Shown here: one piece after another, positions 35,895-45,970 of the stretch
Numbering within the stretch: position 1 is the stretch's first letter
How the letters are laid out: the number at the start of each line of letters is the position of its first letter
Origin: Corythucha ciliata
Taxonomy: Eukaryota; Arthropoda; Insecta; Hemiptera; Tingidae
NCBI GenBank assembly: GCA_038030265.1
Contig: CM075939.1
Location: forward strand, 37,367,253-37,431,252
Reading direction: 5' to 3'
DNA length: 64,000 nt
Notes under the pieces: model-generated
What the model was told of the DNA's origin: nothing
The model's input: the letters and a program-made list of their open reading frames with translations, nothing else
Database searches by the model: none
Program-made: the position numbers and the translations under genes

Positions 35895-36293
35895 TCAAAG
35901 CGGCTCGATATTATGTGCCTTCGTTCTCGAGATGATTATGCGTCTATAATTGGGGAAGAACTTTCGACCCTCAAAGCAATTTATTCGCAATTGCCTCCAA
36001 CAGTTCATTAGGAGAGTTCTGAAAGACTGACAATGCTTAGGATGTCTTTGACTCTTTCGTGTAAAAGAGCGAATGATACCATGCTGGATGACATACAAAA
36101 ATTGGCTTTGCAGAATGACAGTTACCGCAAAAAGGGCAAATGAAACGGAACCGGGTACATATACCTGGTAGGGTACCCCCAACATCAGAAGCTCAAATTC
36201 CATGTGAACCCTTCTGATAGATTCAAACACATAATGTACATATTTCAATCGAGGTTTATCTACAGTATCTACGAGCTCGAGAAAGAACCATAA
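35895..36293 (+). pseudogene. Decayed coding sequence, unidentified
   Basis: A single plus-strand frame of 133 codons is protein-like but broken by TAG at 36009-36011 and TGA at 36141-36143. Segments read RDDYASIIGEELSTLKAIYS, then MLDDIQKLALQNDSYRKKGK, then GYIYLVGYPQHQKLKFHV and MYIFQSRFIYSIYELEKEP before TAA. The composition (Glu, Lys, Asp, Leu, Tyr) is more like a real protein than the uninterrupted antisense frame of 117 codons over the same bases. I do not recognise the family. It lies in the tlk intron on the opposite strand and has no introns visible, so it could be a processed pseudogene or an old transposon gene. Confidence 0.35.
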
Positions 36294-37196
36294 ATGACTT
36301 CCCTATACACTTACAGAATAGAAGAAGGATAAGACCACCGCACATTAGCCCTCAGAGAAGGTGATACTTGGAATGTGTAGCGATGCTGGAAAGAGCGTGG
36401 CCATTGTTAGTGAATTTCAAACCGTATTTTGAGCATTACAAAACCCACCCTCCCGCTCACCAACCATCATTTTTCTTCACGGACAAAAAACCTTCGTATT
36501 CGGGGGCGTACGTCGTTACTTTATCGATCCAGCACGCGAGGCATGAACTTTCACTTTGGCCTCGAGAAATTAAAAAAATATCAGGGGGGCAAAAAATTAG
36601 CTAAGCCTCCTCCCACCACTTTATCGTAGAACTCTTTGAGTTCCTTCAACTGCCACAGAAATCTGATGATGACCGGCTTCAATCGGCCATACTTGTTGAG
36701 TTTCCCCTCTAGTTTCGTTGTAGCACAAAATGCACCTGCCTTCCTTCCTTCCCCCTTGGATGTCACGATTGAGCCTTTTCTTTTTTTCTCTCTCTTCCAC
36801 ATCCTTTGAGAATTAAAGAGGAAAAAACATGGCGCCGCGCGGCGAAATATTCCACCTATAAAATGTAATGACCTCAATCTCAACCAAAGACTTTAAATCG
36901 ACCCAAATGGAACAATAATTCCAATTATTGAGCCAACTTAAAGCGTGTGATAAGAACGTCGCGACTTTTCGAAATCTGAATACAAATTAATTGATTTTAA
37001 AAGGCTTGTAAACTACGGTGAGTTCAACTAAATGAAGGCCTACCACTGGGGTTTATAAATAGACAGATAAACGCGTCATAAACGTTTCTTTTTTTTTTAT
37101 GCGTCCCTTGTTCGTCGTCTCAATTCTCACACTAAAATCCACGCGATAATATCGACGAACTGACAAATAATTATGATAAATCGGTCAGGTTCTCAC

Positions 37197-37227
37197 CTCT
37201 GGGCCGTCCGAACACTTCTATGACCAT
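37197..37227 (-). CDS. tlk: Tousled-like kinase, coding exon 1 (N-terminal extension)
   Basis: 31 coding nt on the minus strand: ATG (37225-37227) in a good context (AGAATGG, A at -3, G at +4) to the donor AGAG|GTGAGA (AC at 37195-37196), giving MVIEVFGRPR plus one base. Joined to exon 2 it reads GRPRGAGVKMEHH. That resembles human TLK1, where GRPREGAMDELH precedes the same conserved block, and this match supports the call. The exon extends upstream as 5' UTR. A nine-codon uORF including its stop (ATG at 37254-37256, weak context) ends two bases before this ATG, so reinitiation or leaky scanning may set the level of this form. The 5' boundary is unknown. Confidence 0.6.
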
Positions 37228-37229
37228 TC

Positions 37230-37256
37230 TCAGTAGCTGAGAGCCGCAGAGTTCAT
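37230..37256 (-). promoter_or_regulatory. uORF immediately upstream of the tlk start
   Basis: ATGAACTCTGCGGCTCTCAG, then CTACTGA: eight sense codons and a stop that ends two bases before the proposed tlk ATG. The uORF start has a weak context (C at -3). Such an arrangement usually dampens translation of the main frame; that is inference. Confidence 0.45.
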
Positions 37257-37749
37257 CAGGGTGTCCGGGAAACCACGGGGGGGTTGACAATAAAATTAAG
37301 AACCGTAAGTCCTCCGAGCACGGCACTTTTGTTTATGTCACACTAAACATCCGATACGGTTTTTTTTATATTCAATTAAAAATAAGAAAACTTTTTAATA
37401 ATCGGCCAACTCCACTCCACAAGATATCCGGTGATGATGGTCGACGGGGGGAGGGGGATCAAAAGCTGAAATCCTGGGGAAAAGCTTCTTGTTTCCACAG
37501 CACGATAAACAACACTCAGGAGCGACCTCGAAAGCAAAGCAACAGTGACTGAATTCCCCTGAACACCGCCCCCAGCCTTTGCTCGTTCACTTTTTGCCCC
37601 CACTCCCTTGAGGGGGTTCCCTAGTCATCCTGCGCCGACACTTGGCACTGCAAGTTTAGCCTTAACAATTACTGAAAAAAGAAGAAGGAAAGAGAAAACA
37701 AAAAAAAAAAACGAGAAGAGTGTGAGAGAGAAAAACGGATTATATCTCA

Positions 37750-38030
37750 ACTCACCCCTTCTTTTTCAACTTCATCGCTAGCATTTTTATACAACTCAAC
37801 GACGAGTCGATCCCCGACCAAAGAGAACCGGGCTATCAACCCGGCGGAGCATTCGCACTATTCGAAACGAACGAGAGAAGTCGGCCGTGACTCTCCGCGT
37901 CAGGCCGTCACCCGCCTCGTCAACTCTTTGTAGTAGGGAAGAAATTGGTTGTAAAAAGCGGCGGAGACCGACGTTTTGAGCGGCGGCGGGGAGCGACCCG
38001 CTCAGCGCGTTCTCCATTCAACAACCCCAG
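37750..38030 (-). promoter_or_regulatory. CpG-rich first exon / promoter of tlk
   Basis: The most CpG-dense block of the central window (GAGCGGCGGCGGGGAGCGAC and neighbours). On the minus strand it ends in the strong donor AAGGG|GTGAGT (AC at 37748-37749). In the phase needed for tlk exon 2 it contains stops, so it fits a noncoding first exon whose transcripts would start translation at MEHH. A GC hairpin CCGGG-N7-CCCGG (37828-37844) lies in it. The 73-codon frame from 38017 is best read as a by-product of G+C richness or a uORF. The transcription start was not mapped. Confidence 0.5.
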
Positions 38031-38617
38031 AGTGCGTAACTGATGTAACCGCATAATCGCGCCAGCTGGTTTCTTTTTACACTTCCCGTTAAATTTTATT
38101 TGTTGATCGTCCGAAGGGACTTTGTATTTCTTTTCAGAATTTCAACTATTTTCCCCACAAAACCCACACGAAATAACTGATTTGTCCCAACTTCAAGGCC
38201 ACAAAAAGTGTACCCCGCACAAAATTGCCATCATTAAATTATGACGATTCGAATAGTATTAATGTTTCTTTCCAGCAAGTATATCTGGTAAAAATAGCGC
38301 ATTTTTTAAATGAATGCACTAAAACCTTAAATGGCGCATTTGACTATGAGGGTCATGATTAGAGAACGTCACAACAAAGATGGTAAGCATAACAAGGTTA
38401 GGTAATTCAAACAGAAAGCCCATTCCACTGCATTCGGCCCAATTGGTGATTATTCTGTTTATGGCCAGATATGTCATTTGATTTCCACAAAAGGACCCTA
38501 AAAGGTACAACTGTCCTGTCTAAAAACTGATGTACTTATGGGCACATGAATACGGGGAAAAAAATTCTTAAAACCAAAGTTTGCTTCAAACGTAAACGAA
38601 GTGCTTTCTACACTATA

Positions 38618-38760
38618 CAGGGTGATCATGAATTAGCTGGCCAGAACAAAACCGGTTATGAGCCACATGTGATCATGGAGTATTTGTAAATTCCGCTTTG
38701 TTTCCGAAACATCACACATTTTATGATTTTTTCATGAAATCCCTTTTTTCCCACTTGAAT
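38618..38760 (+). mobile_element. Single TA-CAGGGTG end of a mariner-like element
   Basis: TACAGGGTGATCATGAATTA begins like the other CAGGGTG elements of this window. No CACCCTG-TA partner was found within a few kb downstream. It is probably truncated; the minisatellite at 38764 follows directly. Confidence 0.4.
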
Positions 38761-38763
38761 GCT

Positions 38764-38835
38764 TGTGGTTATGTACTATCCTGTGGTTATGTACTATCCT
38801 GTGGTTATGTACTATCCTGTGGTTATGTACTAGCC
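38764..38835 (+). repeat. 18-bp tandem repeat, four copies
   Basis: Unit TGTGGTTATGTACTATCC. Three copies are exact and the fourth has one change (TAGCC). The near identity suggests recent expansion. Confidence 0.95.
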
Positions 38836-39116
38836 TAAAACTAATCAGATCATTGGAAAGATCACAAAATTGCCTTTAAAATGTGTCCACTTTCGGGTGA
38901 GATCTATCTTCGTACCATACATTTTTCTAACGCGATTTTAACCTCTTCGCCATAGGGAAGAAAAAATGTGAAATCAGTGAAAAAACGTCCTTATTTTGCA
39001 AGCTTTCCAACGATGTGTGTGTGGGCCCGCGGGCCAAGAAGTGGTCCGCTGAGATTTTTAAAATGACCCACCCATGGCCTGCAAAAAATAATAAATATAA
39101 GAAAAAATAGAACATT

Positions 39117-39720
39117 CGCTAATTCACGTATCAGTAGCTAAAATCACGAATTCAAAGCCAAAGTGGAGAAAATTGCGAAAATCCCAGCTAAAATGGGGAA
39201 GAATCGCTAATTCATCGATAAAATTGAGAAGAAGCGCTGATGTGTGGAAAAAACGCAAATTCACGGTTACAATGGAGAAAACGCCAATTCGCGGCTTCTG
39301 GAGCCGCGTGGCTGAAAGTGAAAAGTCATCCACATCTAAATGGGGAAAACGCGTCGAAAATTGGGGAAAACGCGGCGAAAATTGGGGAACACAATTCTCA
39401 TTCGCTAGGAGGCTAAAATTAGGTAATTCACAGAAATGAATTGAGTAATGGCAAGTTGTGATTTCCGGTGGCACCTTCGTGGCTTAGAAAATGGCGCTAA
39501 TTCACGCGTTAAATCGCTCATATTAGCGGCTAAAATAAGGAAAAACACAAATTCGTTGCAAGAGAACTAGCCAATTCACGGCTAAAATAAAGACAAATCG
39601 CAAATTTGCTGCTAAAATGGAGAAAAATCGCTAATCCGTGGGTAAAATGGAGACAAATCGCTAATTCACCGATGAAATTGAGAAGAAGTGATGACGTGGA
39701 GGAAAAAATGCTAATTCGAA
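39117..39720 (+). repeat. Degenerate ~30-bp tandem array
   Basis: Repeats of AATCGCTAATTCACGGCTAA followed by AATGGAGAAA, about 30 bp each, diverged but in register over 600 bp. A 21-bp sub-repeat ATTGGGGAAAACGCGGCGAAA runs at 39338-39390. A rarer variant (AAATTGAGAAGAAG, then GATGTGTGG or GACGTGGAGG) occurs twice about 455 bp apart, hinting at a higher-order unit. The 30-bp period keeps plus-strand frames open (KW.K.IAN repeats), which need not mean coding. Confidence 0.8.
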
Positions 39721-39994
39721 GGCAACTTCATCGGCTGGTGAAAGATTCGCGTGGGGCGGCAAATGTTCAAGGCCGGCACTGTATGAGCTGCTCCAGGGCA
39801 CATTTTTGTGCAAATGGAAAACGTTACGTTGTCGCTGTCAAATGGAATTGAAGTTATTGAACATGCCCAGAGTGCGTTTTATTCAGAACGTCACGGTCTT
39901 TTGCCGAGTGTCGACTTTCCTCGAATTTTAAATTAAATTCATAACATTACTAGTAATTTTATAAAGTTAATTTAATTTTTTTATTTTAAGCGTC

Positions 39995-40610
39995 CACTAT
40001 GCAAGTGCAGGGGCATGGCACGGAATCCTAAGTGGGCTATAGAGTGCCGCTCTTGGATCGGTTAATCTAGTCTAGAGTACCTCTCACCGTTGAGGAGGTC
40101 CTCAGCTAGAGTCTCGCTGGCCAGAACATATCAGGTCGTGTGAAGCCCGAAAATGCTGACCCTGCGAAAATAGCTCTCTCCTCTTAATTAGGTTAGAGGT
40201 CGTCGCTTCTTAGAAGCGATAAGAGTTAATCGCGTTCCACTCGAAGAGACAAGCCCCTGCACCGTGGTGTGTTCTTTAGAACTGCCCGCCGGGGGTATGT
40301 TTTTTAAAAACTCCCCTCGGCGGGTATGCTCCTTAGAACTGCCCTACACAGGGCCCCATCAATGTCTGGATTGACCTCGGTGGTGTCCATGGACAGAGCC
40401 GGTGACTGCGGCGTTCGGGGAAGGTTCTCTGAGCCCCCTCCGAGTTCTACATATAAACTTCTGGGTGATCCCTTCAAGGTCCAGCGATATGGTATATATG
40501 CCAGGGTAATATATGTCCACCGCCTGCAGAGCCCTGCATGCCGTAAGCGTCGAGGCGTGAGGTAAGCATTATCCGTTTAAATCACACCTTGTCCCCTGTG
40601 CCATGCAGAA
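39995..40610. other. GC-richer segment, unidentified
   Basis: Higher G+C than its surroundings with small inverted motifs (GCTTCTTAGAAGC; two GGTATG...TAGAACTGCCC blocks at about 40275-40345). It resembles a transposon or retroposon fragment, but I see no reverse transcriptase, transposase or tRNA promoter. A sharp change to AT-rich DNA lies on the left side. Confidence 0.3.
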
Positions 40611-41328
40611 GTACGGACCAAACACCTTGTTTTGGGTACGCCTACGTATCGTAATATGCTATTTCCTCACTGCAGTGAGGAAAAGTTGAAAAAGTCAGGC
40701 ATAAACAGCAGTCATTCTTCACTCTTGACCTTGGGGAAGATAGCATAATGGGTACCTCTCTCCTTTTGTGGCCTTCGCTTTATCGTGGAATTCGTGGAGT
40801 GCGGTGTATTTTGTTTTGGTTGAGTAACTTAAATCAATTTTTTTAAATTTGATTTATCGTTTCGTACAAAAACAAAATGTCATTTTTTTAATTTAATAAT
40901 TTTTCCCCCAAGTTGATAACACGAAAAATATCGTTAAAAACTCGGGAAAAGTGGAACTTCACCCTACTCGTTGACGTAATGCTCACACGGCTGGCGCCTC
41001 GTGAGCTTACGACTATTCGCGGATAAAGTTACACCTTCCTCACTCGTTGAGAAAAGTACTATTCCACGGTCTTTTAATGTTTCGCCCGGCCATAAAAAGT
41101 TTTCAACTTCAAAAAATGAGCTACCTAGACAAAAAAGGTGATTGCACGGCAAAATAGGATATTCCTTTTTTTTATTCTTTGCACGTCAGAAAAATAAAAG
41201 GGGCGGCAGAACCCCGGCATGTATGCCTGAACGTCTGATATTATTGTTTCACACGACAATTTATGATGATTCCACGTCAATTTAGCTCTCTAGTTCCCGA
41301 AGAATTGATAGATTTCCTCCCTGATTTT

Positions 41329-41460
41329 GTTTTAGTGCATTTCATTCAAAAAATGCACTATTGGTCTCGCCCTGATGGTCGCACATATGGGTTGTGATAC
41401 TTTTTTTTCACGTTTCAGAACCCCTAGAACACGAATCCGAGGTCGGTTCGATTTGCTATA
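41329..41460 (-). repeat. Dispersed repeat, copy 2 (inverted relative to 14161-14276)
   Basis: The reverse complement contains AACCGACCTCGGATTCGTGT, TTCTAGGGGTTCTGAAAC and ACCAATAGTGCATTTTTTGA, matching 14161-14276 closely. Confidence 0.65.
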
Positions 41461-41477
41461 TAATTATATATTTATAT

Positions 41478-41810
41478 TTATGGCCCCTCGCTTGTTAGCA
41501 CGATCACGGTCGCAATTTTTGACTTAGGGTAACCAAATTTGGTATAAAAATCAATAGCGTGAATATCTCGAACGAGTTCGTGATCCAGATGAATCGGTCC
41601 ACGGGAACGGTGTGAAAGAGGGGTTTGAATTATTTGAAAATTCGCTACCGCACGGCTGTTGCTGCAATTGCCCCCAAAATTGACACGAGTAATGAGAAAT
41701 GAACGCGCTTTCGTATGAGACCCTTGTGAACCAAATCCGTTGATATGGCAGGGGAGTTCTCGGCGGAGGGGAGCTATTAAATTAACGCTATGCCTTACTG
41801 GACCACCCAA
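41478..41810 (-). other. 110-codon open frame next to repeat, unidentified
   Basis: An open frame on the minus strand abutting the repeat at 41329 (MGGPVRHSVNLIAPLRREL onward to RDIHAIDFYTKFGYPKSK). It may be part of the same transposon family. No domain is recognised, and frames of this length are expected by chance in a window of this size. Confidence 0.2.
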
Positions 41811-41942
41811 TTACCAAAAAATTTCATTGACACTGAATTTTGAGCCGTCTCTTTTATTTGATTTGCCTACAGCCTAATAAATATTGAGTAAAAAATCCTG
41901 AGGTGGGACAAAAAGGGAGGAACAAAAAAAATTTTTTAAAAA

Positions 41943-42000
41943 ATTGTTTCGGATTCGAACCCAGGCACTCCGCATTGCGCAATGGTGAAATTGTGACATG
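41943..42000 (-). repeat. tRNA-derived fragment (B-box-like)
   Basis: On the minus strand GGTTCGAATCC matches the RNA polymerase III B box exactly, and TGGCATGTCAC about 40 nt upstream is a loose A box. No full cloverleaf forms. It is probably a tRNA-derived SINE remnant. Confidence 0.3.
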
Positions 42001-42051
42001 CCATTTAACCTAATCTAACTGATCTGAAAATTAACGAAACCTGAAAAAAGT

Positions 42052-42447
42052 TTTGTTCCGACAGCAGCCTGTCGGGAGAAGTGCATTTCATTCATGCGAC
42101 AATCGAGTCAAACCTCATAAGTTAGAACGATATCAATCAATTATGAATGAAATTTAGGCCGGGATAAAGATTTTAATTGCAAATAACTCCTCTAACAAGA
42201 GTCCACCTTCCCATATCGTATAGGCAACCAAACCGACTCTGTTTCATTTTCATCATTTTGTTTCCCCTCAGTTGGTGCCAAAAAAGGGGCCTGCGGTAAA
42301 AAGAAACACGATTTTATGATTTTGACTTTCTATACCACGGCCTAAATTTGATTCATAGTTGATTGATATCGGTCCAACTTATGAGGTTTGACTCGATTGT
42401 CGCATGAATGAAATGCACTTTTCCCGACAGGCTGCTGTCGGAACAAA
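42052..42447. mobile_element. Inverted-repeat element, ends TTTGTTCCGACAGCAGCC
   Basis: About 396 bp. TTTGTTCCGACAGCAGCCTG at the left pairs with CAGGCTGCTGTCGGAACAAA at the right, and the arms extend over 120 bp through GACAATCGAGTCAAACCTCA and ATATCAATCAATTATGAAT. The left arm also matches 13602-13740. A non-autonomous DNA transposon is likely. No target duplication was found. Confidence 0.65.
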
Positions 42448-42704
42448 TTTATTTAACAGATAAATTCTGAATCGAATGAAATATCCACTTCTCCACTTTT
42501 AGAGTAAAACCCCGAAGGGCGGCCTGTTGTAGTTCAACACTGTTATCTCATGTTAGAATTCGAAAAGAAATTCTGAAAAATAATTTGAAGAAGAGGGATA
42601 CTATAAACAATGTACGTGTGCTAAAGTGTTTAACGAAATGTACGTGTACCTTGAACAAAAAATGTTCACGGCCTTAAATCACAAATTTGCAGTTCACTTT
42701 TTTT

Positions 42705-43016
42705 TCATTTCGTCATTGATTTACCTACCATTTTCTGACCTGTGATAATTAGACGTGCAAATACGTTTATCTGTCGTGCGAATTTTTTATCATGAGGGCT
42801 TTTTTTCTTCGTTGGATTTTTTGTTGCTCTATTACACGCGCGAACAACCTCTTTTGCCGTGGGATTACCCTTTTTTGTAGTGCGAAATTTGCCGTTCATA
42901 CAACATTTATGACAGGCTAAAAAATGTGTCCCCTTTAATATACAGGCTTGAGCTGCCTGACATAAGAGCTGTCTGAAATCTGAACCTAAAACAACCGAAG
43001 TGTTGCCCTCCAACAA
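42705..43016 (-). other. 103-codon open frame, unidentified
   Basis: Basic, Cys-containing frame (CHKCC, GNPTAKEVVRACNRATKNPT, KKKSPHDKKFARQ) that stays open upstream as ECGKTSKVPRDL. It has protein-like composition and zinc-finger-like CxxC motifs but no recognised family. Its length is within chance expectation for this window. Confidence 0.2.
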
Positions 43017-44338
43017 GTCTCTGGGGACCTTAGACGTTTTTCCACATTCTCATATATTCATTCAGGACACCTGTGTTTATGAAGAACTTAAGATTTAACA
43101 CCGGATCTCTTGCTATAAAACTACAGGCACTTCGCGTTTGCAGTCTTAAAATTCGGCGCGATTAAAGATGGTGAATCGGCGAAAAGAGCATTTATAACTA
43201 CAAGTGCAGGTTGTTTTTCGAAAAAAGACAACTTCTTAGCGTTGCGTCACGCGTAGTCAGTCAAGAGCGTTCAGGAAAGACTTTGTGCGTGGAAAGTATA
43301 GGAATGTTAGTTTCAATTTTAGAAAATCAATGCCTACGGAGTTCTCGGAGGTTTAACTTTATACATGTTTGTGTATTAAAGAAAATGTAACGGATACAAA
43401 TATAGTTCATATTTTATGTTATTTCTTTAGGTCAATATTTCAACAATCGTGATCTTCAATCGCGGAAGACCCAAACGCAATTCCTGAGGGAGGAAGTGCC
43501 TTCCGTTTGTTTCCCAGGGCTTCCGACGCCTCTCATAAAAGCCAGAGCACGGCGCTCCCGCCTGCTAAGCACACTCTTGGCATTTGTTTGTCCCGCTAAT
43601 TGTCAAGAGGAGTTCAAGTGGGGAATCAATAAAGTATGATGAGACTACAGTTACCATGGAAACGCTTCGGTGAGTTTCCAACATGTCCTTGATTACACTT
43701 TCAACCTTCGAGTATCGAGGCTTTTTAACACTTGAGCGGGGGAGTGAGAAAGATGCTGGAGGAGGACTATCATGTTCAGACAAAATAAGAGGAAAGACGT
43801 TGAAATTAATCCTCGAGGTTCAATAGGAGCTAAGCTTGCAATCATTTCAAGATTACTGTGTTTGTTGGTGATGGGGGGGGGGGGCGCTTGGATATATAAA
43901 TAAACTAAAACTGATCGTTACAAATTAAGAACAAAACCATTTTTGATGTCCCGGACTAAAATAATACCCAGGTGAGGAAAAACAAGAAATGATATCCCCT
44001 CGGAGGCACATTTCCATTTAAGGCTCGTTGAAAGAAAAACAGGTTCGCTCGTGATAGCTACGGGAACTAAAATATTCCTGAATAGAAGTGATATACTTCT
44101 AAGCATCGAATAAATTTTGTTCTGACCAAAAACAGAACACCTTGGCTGTTGTGCATAAACCCAGAGAGGGGGATTAACATTAAGGTAATATAAAAAGAAG
44201 CTTCCATAAAATGACCCTATATTTACATGCTCCGCGTTATACATACAACTGTGGAGTCCATGAAACCGAGGAAAAAAAAAAAAAAAAATCCATGAGCGTT
44301 TTGATAGATTTTGGAACAATCCTCGATTGAACCCTATA

Positions 44339-45010
44339 CAGGGTGTTAACGTTAAGGTCGCACCACCGGCCAGGGTTCGATTCTGCAACTCATTTGCGGC
44401 AAAAGTTGTCCTCTGCAAAAAAAAAAATTCACCCCGCACGAAGTCCGACTTTTTTCACTTTTAAGATTTTTTTCGTGTTATAGAGATTGCGTTACTAAAA
44501 CGACTGTAACTCGCTTATTTCTGGCCGAAAATCGAATCTGAATACACCGTTGGAAAGAGCGTTAAATTTAACATCTTCCCAGTGCTAAATATTATTTTAA
44601 ATGTAGGATTCAGGGGACGAAAAATGAGCCTGAGTAGTAAAATGTGAGGAATTACGAAAATTTGCAGAATTTTCAAACGTTTTCAACTCCGACTGAATCT
44701 GTCGGTTAATCGTACACTGCAATCTTAAAAGTTGGCGTAGAACCTCAGCTTTCATTAGGTCTAGTCATTTTTTTTAATTGAAAAATCGAATAGGTGAGAA
44801 AACCGCGTCTGATTGAAAAAAATAAGTGTTTTCTTATCTTGCTCAATCATTCAATGACTGCCAAATCTTCACAGTTTGGTGGAATAAGGGGTGGGTTTTA
44901 CTTGTTTTTTCTCGCTGAATCGAGTAGCGGTTGGCGCGCATATCATGCTAGCGCTGAATCGGGTGGTGCATATGTGGCTCATGAAATAGGAGAGCTAGGG
45001 GAATAGGGGT
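44339..45010 (+). repeat. Left inverted arm of the 3-kb mariner-like element
   Basis: Reverse complement of 46716-47381. It includes GTTCGATTCTGCAACTCATT near the tip and ATAGGAGAGCTAGGGGAATA at the inner edge. Confidence 0.8.
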
Positions 45011-45272
45011 AGTCTGGTGTTATGTTTAAAACTGAATTTATTTTCCACTAAGGGTTGCTATTTGTGGGAAAAGCCCGAGTATCTCTAATGACAACGAGAG
45101 AACATGCGGGAAACGACGAACAAGAGCTACTTTTGTTCTTTTTTCTTTATGTGTCCCAGCAATTAATTAATTGCAAATTAGACGACCCTTGTCTTAGGAC
45201 TTTTCAAGGGATTACTCCCCCCTCACCGCACCACCCTAGTCACCCTGCAGTGAATTCGAGGGAGTGGGGAGG

Positions 45273-45314
45273 CTGAAAATAAAGAATTAAACTTTATTGA
45301 AGCTAAATACTTAC
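45273..45314 (-). other. 42-nt intron-like segment, minus copy
   Basis: Read on the minus strand it starts AAAATG|GTAAGTATTT and ends TTCTTTATTTTCAG|CC, so it has a consensus donor, a pyrimidine tract and an acceptor within 42 nt. It is the mirror of 45929-45970. Confidence 0.5.
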
Positions 45315-45350
45315 CATTTTTTACTTGTTGTGAGTTCCGAGAAAAAATTG

Positions 45351-45423
45351 CTCCCAGGGTGGGATTCGAACCCACGACCTCCTAGTTTCGCGCCAGGCGC
45401 TCTGCCACTGAGCTAGCCTGAGA
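45351..45423 (-). tRNA. tRNA-like cloverleaf, anticodon position CGA, probably not functional
   Basis: The minus strand folds into a complete 7-4-5-5 cloverleaf. The acceptor TCTCAGG pairs with CCTGGGA (one G-T), D stem GCTC/GAGC, anticodon stem CCTGG/CTAGG (one G-T), T arm GTGGG-TTCGAAT-CCCAC. The A box and a perfect B box (GGTTCGAATCC) are present. The loop CGCGAAA puts CGA at the anticodon, but base 33 is G instead of the universal U, three bases rather than two separate the acceptor from the D stem, and the short variable loop is wrong for a serine tRNA. A tRNA-derived promoter module is the likely reading. Confidence 0.5.
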
Positions 45424-45502
45424 GGCTTACGCTAAGAACCCCACCAGAGAGAAACTCCCTCTCGGAACTCAAACGCTCGAATCGGGTCAGTGCGTGTTTT
45501 AC

Positions 45503-45735
45503 AATTGTTCTTTTTTCTTTATGTGTGCCAGCAATTAATTAATTGCAAATTAGACGACCCTTGTCTTAGGACTTTTCAATTCTTTATTTTCAGCCTCCCC
45601 ACTCCCTCGAATTCACTGCAGGGTGACTAGGGTGGTGCGGTGAGGGGGGGAGTAATCCCTTGAAAAGTCCTAAGACAAGGGTCGTCTAATTTGCAATTAA
45701 TTAATTGCTGGGACACATAAAGAAAAAAGAACAAT
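45503..45735. repeat. Central palindrome of the foldback
   Basis: ACAATTGTTCTTTTTTCTTT is mirrored by AAAGAAAAAAGAACAATTGT. The arms share AATTAATTAATTGCAAATTA and GACGACCCTTGTCTTAGGAC around a core of about 70 bases that has the acceptor-like TTCTTTATTTTCAG but lacks the GTAAGT half. Confidence 0.8.
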
Positions 45736-45819
45736 TGTAAAACACGCACTGACCCGATTCGTGCGTTTGAGTTCCGAGAGGGAGTTTCTCTCTGGTGGGG
45801 TTCGCTCTTAGCGTAAGCC

Positions 45820-45892
45820 TCTCAGGCTAGCTCAGTGGCAGAGCGCCTGACGCGAAACTAGAAGGTCGTGGGTTCGAATCCCACCCTGGGAG
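45820..45892 (+). tRNA. tRNA-like sequence, plus copy, degraded anticodon stem
   Basis: Same 73-nt module as 45351-45423 in the opposite orientation. Acceptor, D and T stems are intact. The anticodon stem reads CCTGA/CTAGA with both end pairs lost, and the anticodon loop is again CGCGAAA with G at position 33. The B box GGTTCGAATCC is perfect, so polymerase III could still bind; a working tRNA is unlikely. Confidence 0.4.
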
Positions 45893-45928
45893 CAATTTTT
45901 TCTCGGAACTCAAAACAAGTAAAAAATG

Positions 45929-45970
45929 GTAAGTATTTAGCTTCAATAAAGTTTAATTCTTTATTTTCAG
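45929..45970 (+). other. 42-nt intron-like segment, plus copy
   Basis: AAAATG|GTAAGTATTT to TTCTTTATTTTCAG|CC with no AG in between after the first third. It is identical in length to the minus copy and lies 36 nt downstream of the tRNA-like module. Confidence 0.5.

Noticed and set aside
37796..38017. 73-codon minus-strand frame MENALSGSLPAAAQN as the tlk N-terminus
   Set aside because: It stops (TGA) before the donor at 37749 and cannot splice in frame to exon 2. It is probably 5' UTR.
43918..44439. 173-codon minus-strand frame
   Set aside because: It starts inside the transposon arm and runs across the element border into unrelated DNA, so it is a chance fusion.
45351..45892. Two functional serine (CGA) tRNA genes
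   Set aside because: Base 33 is G instead of U, the variable loop is short rather than the long arm of serine tRNAs, and one copy has a broken anticodon stem. They are kept as tRNA-like modules only.
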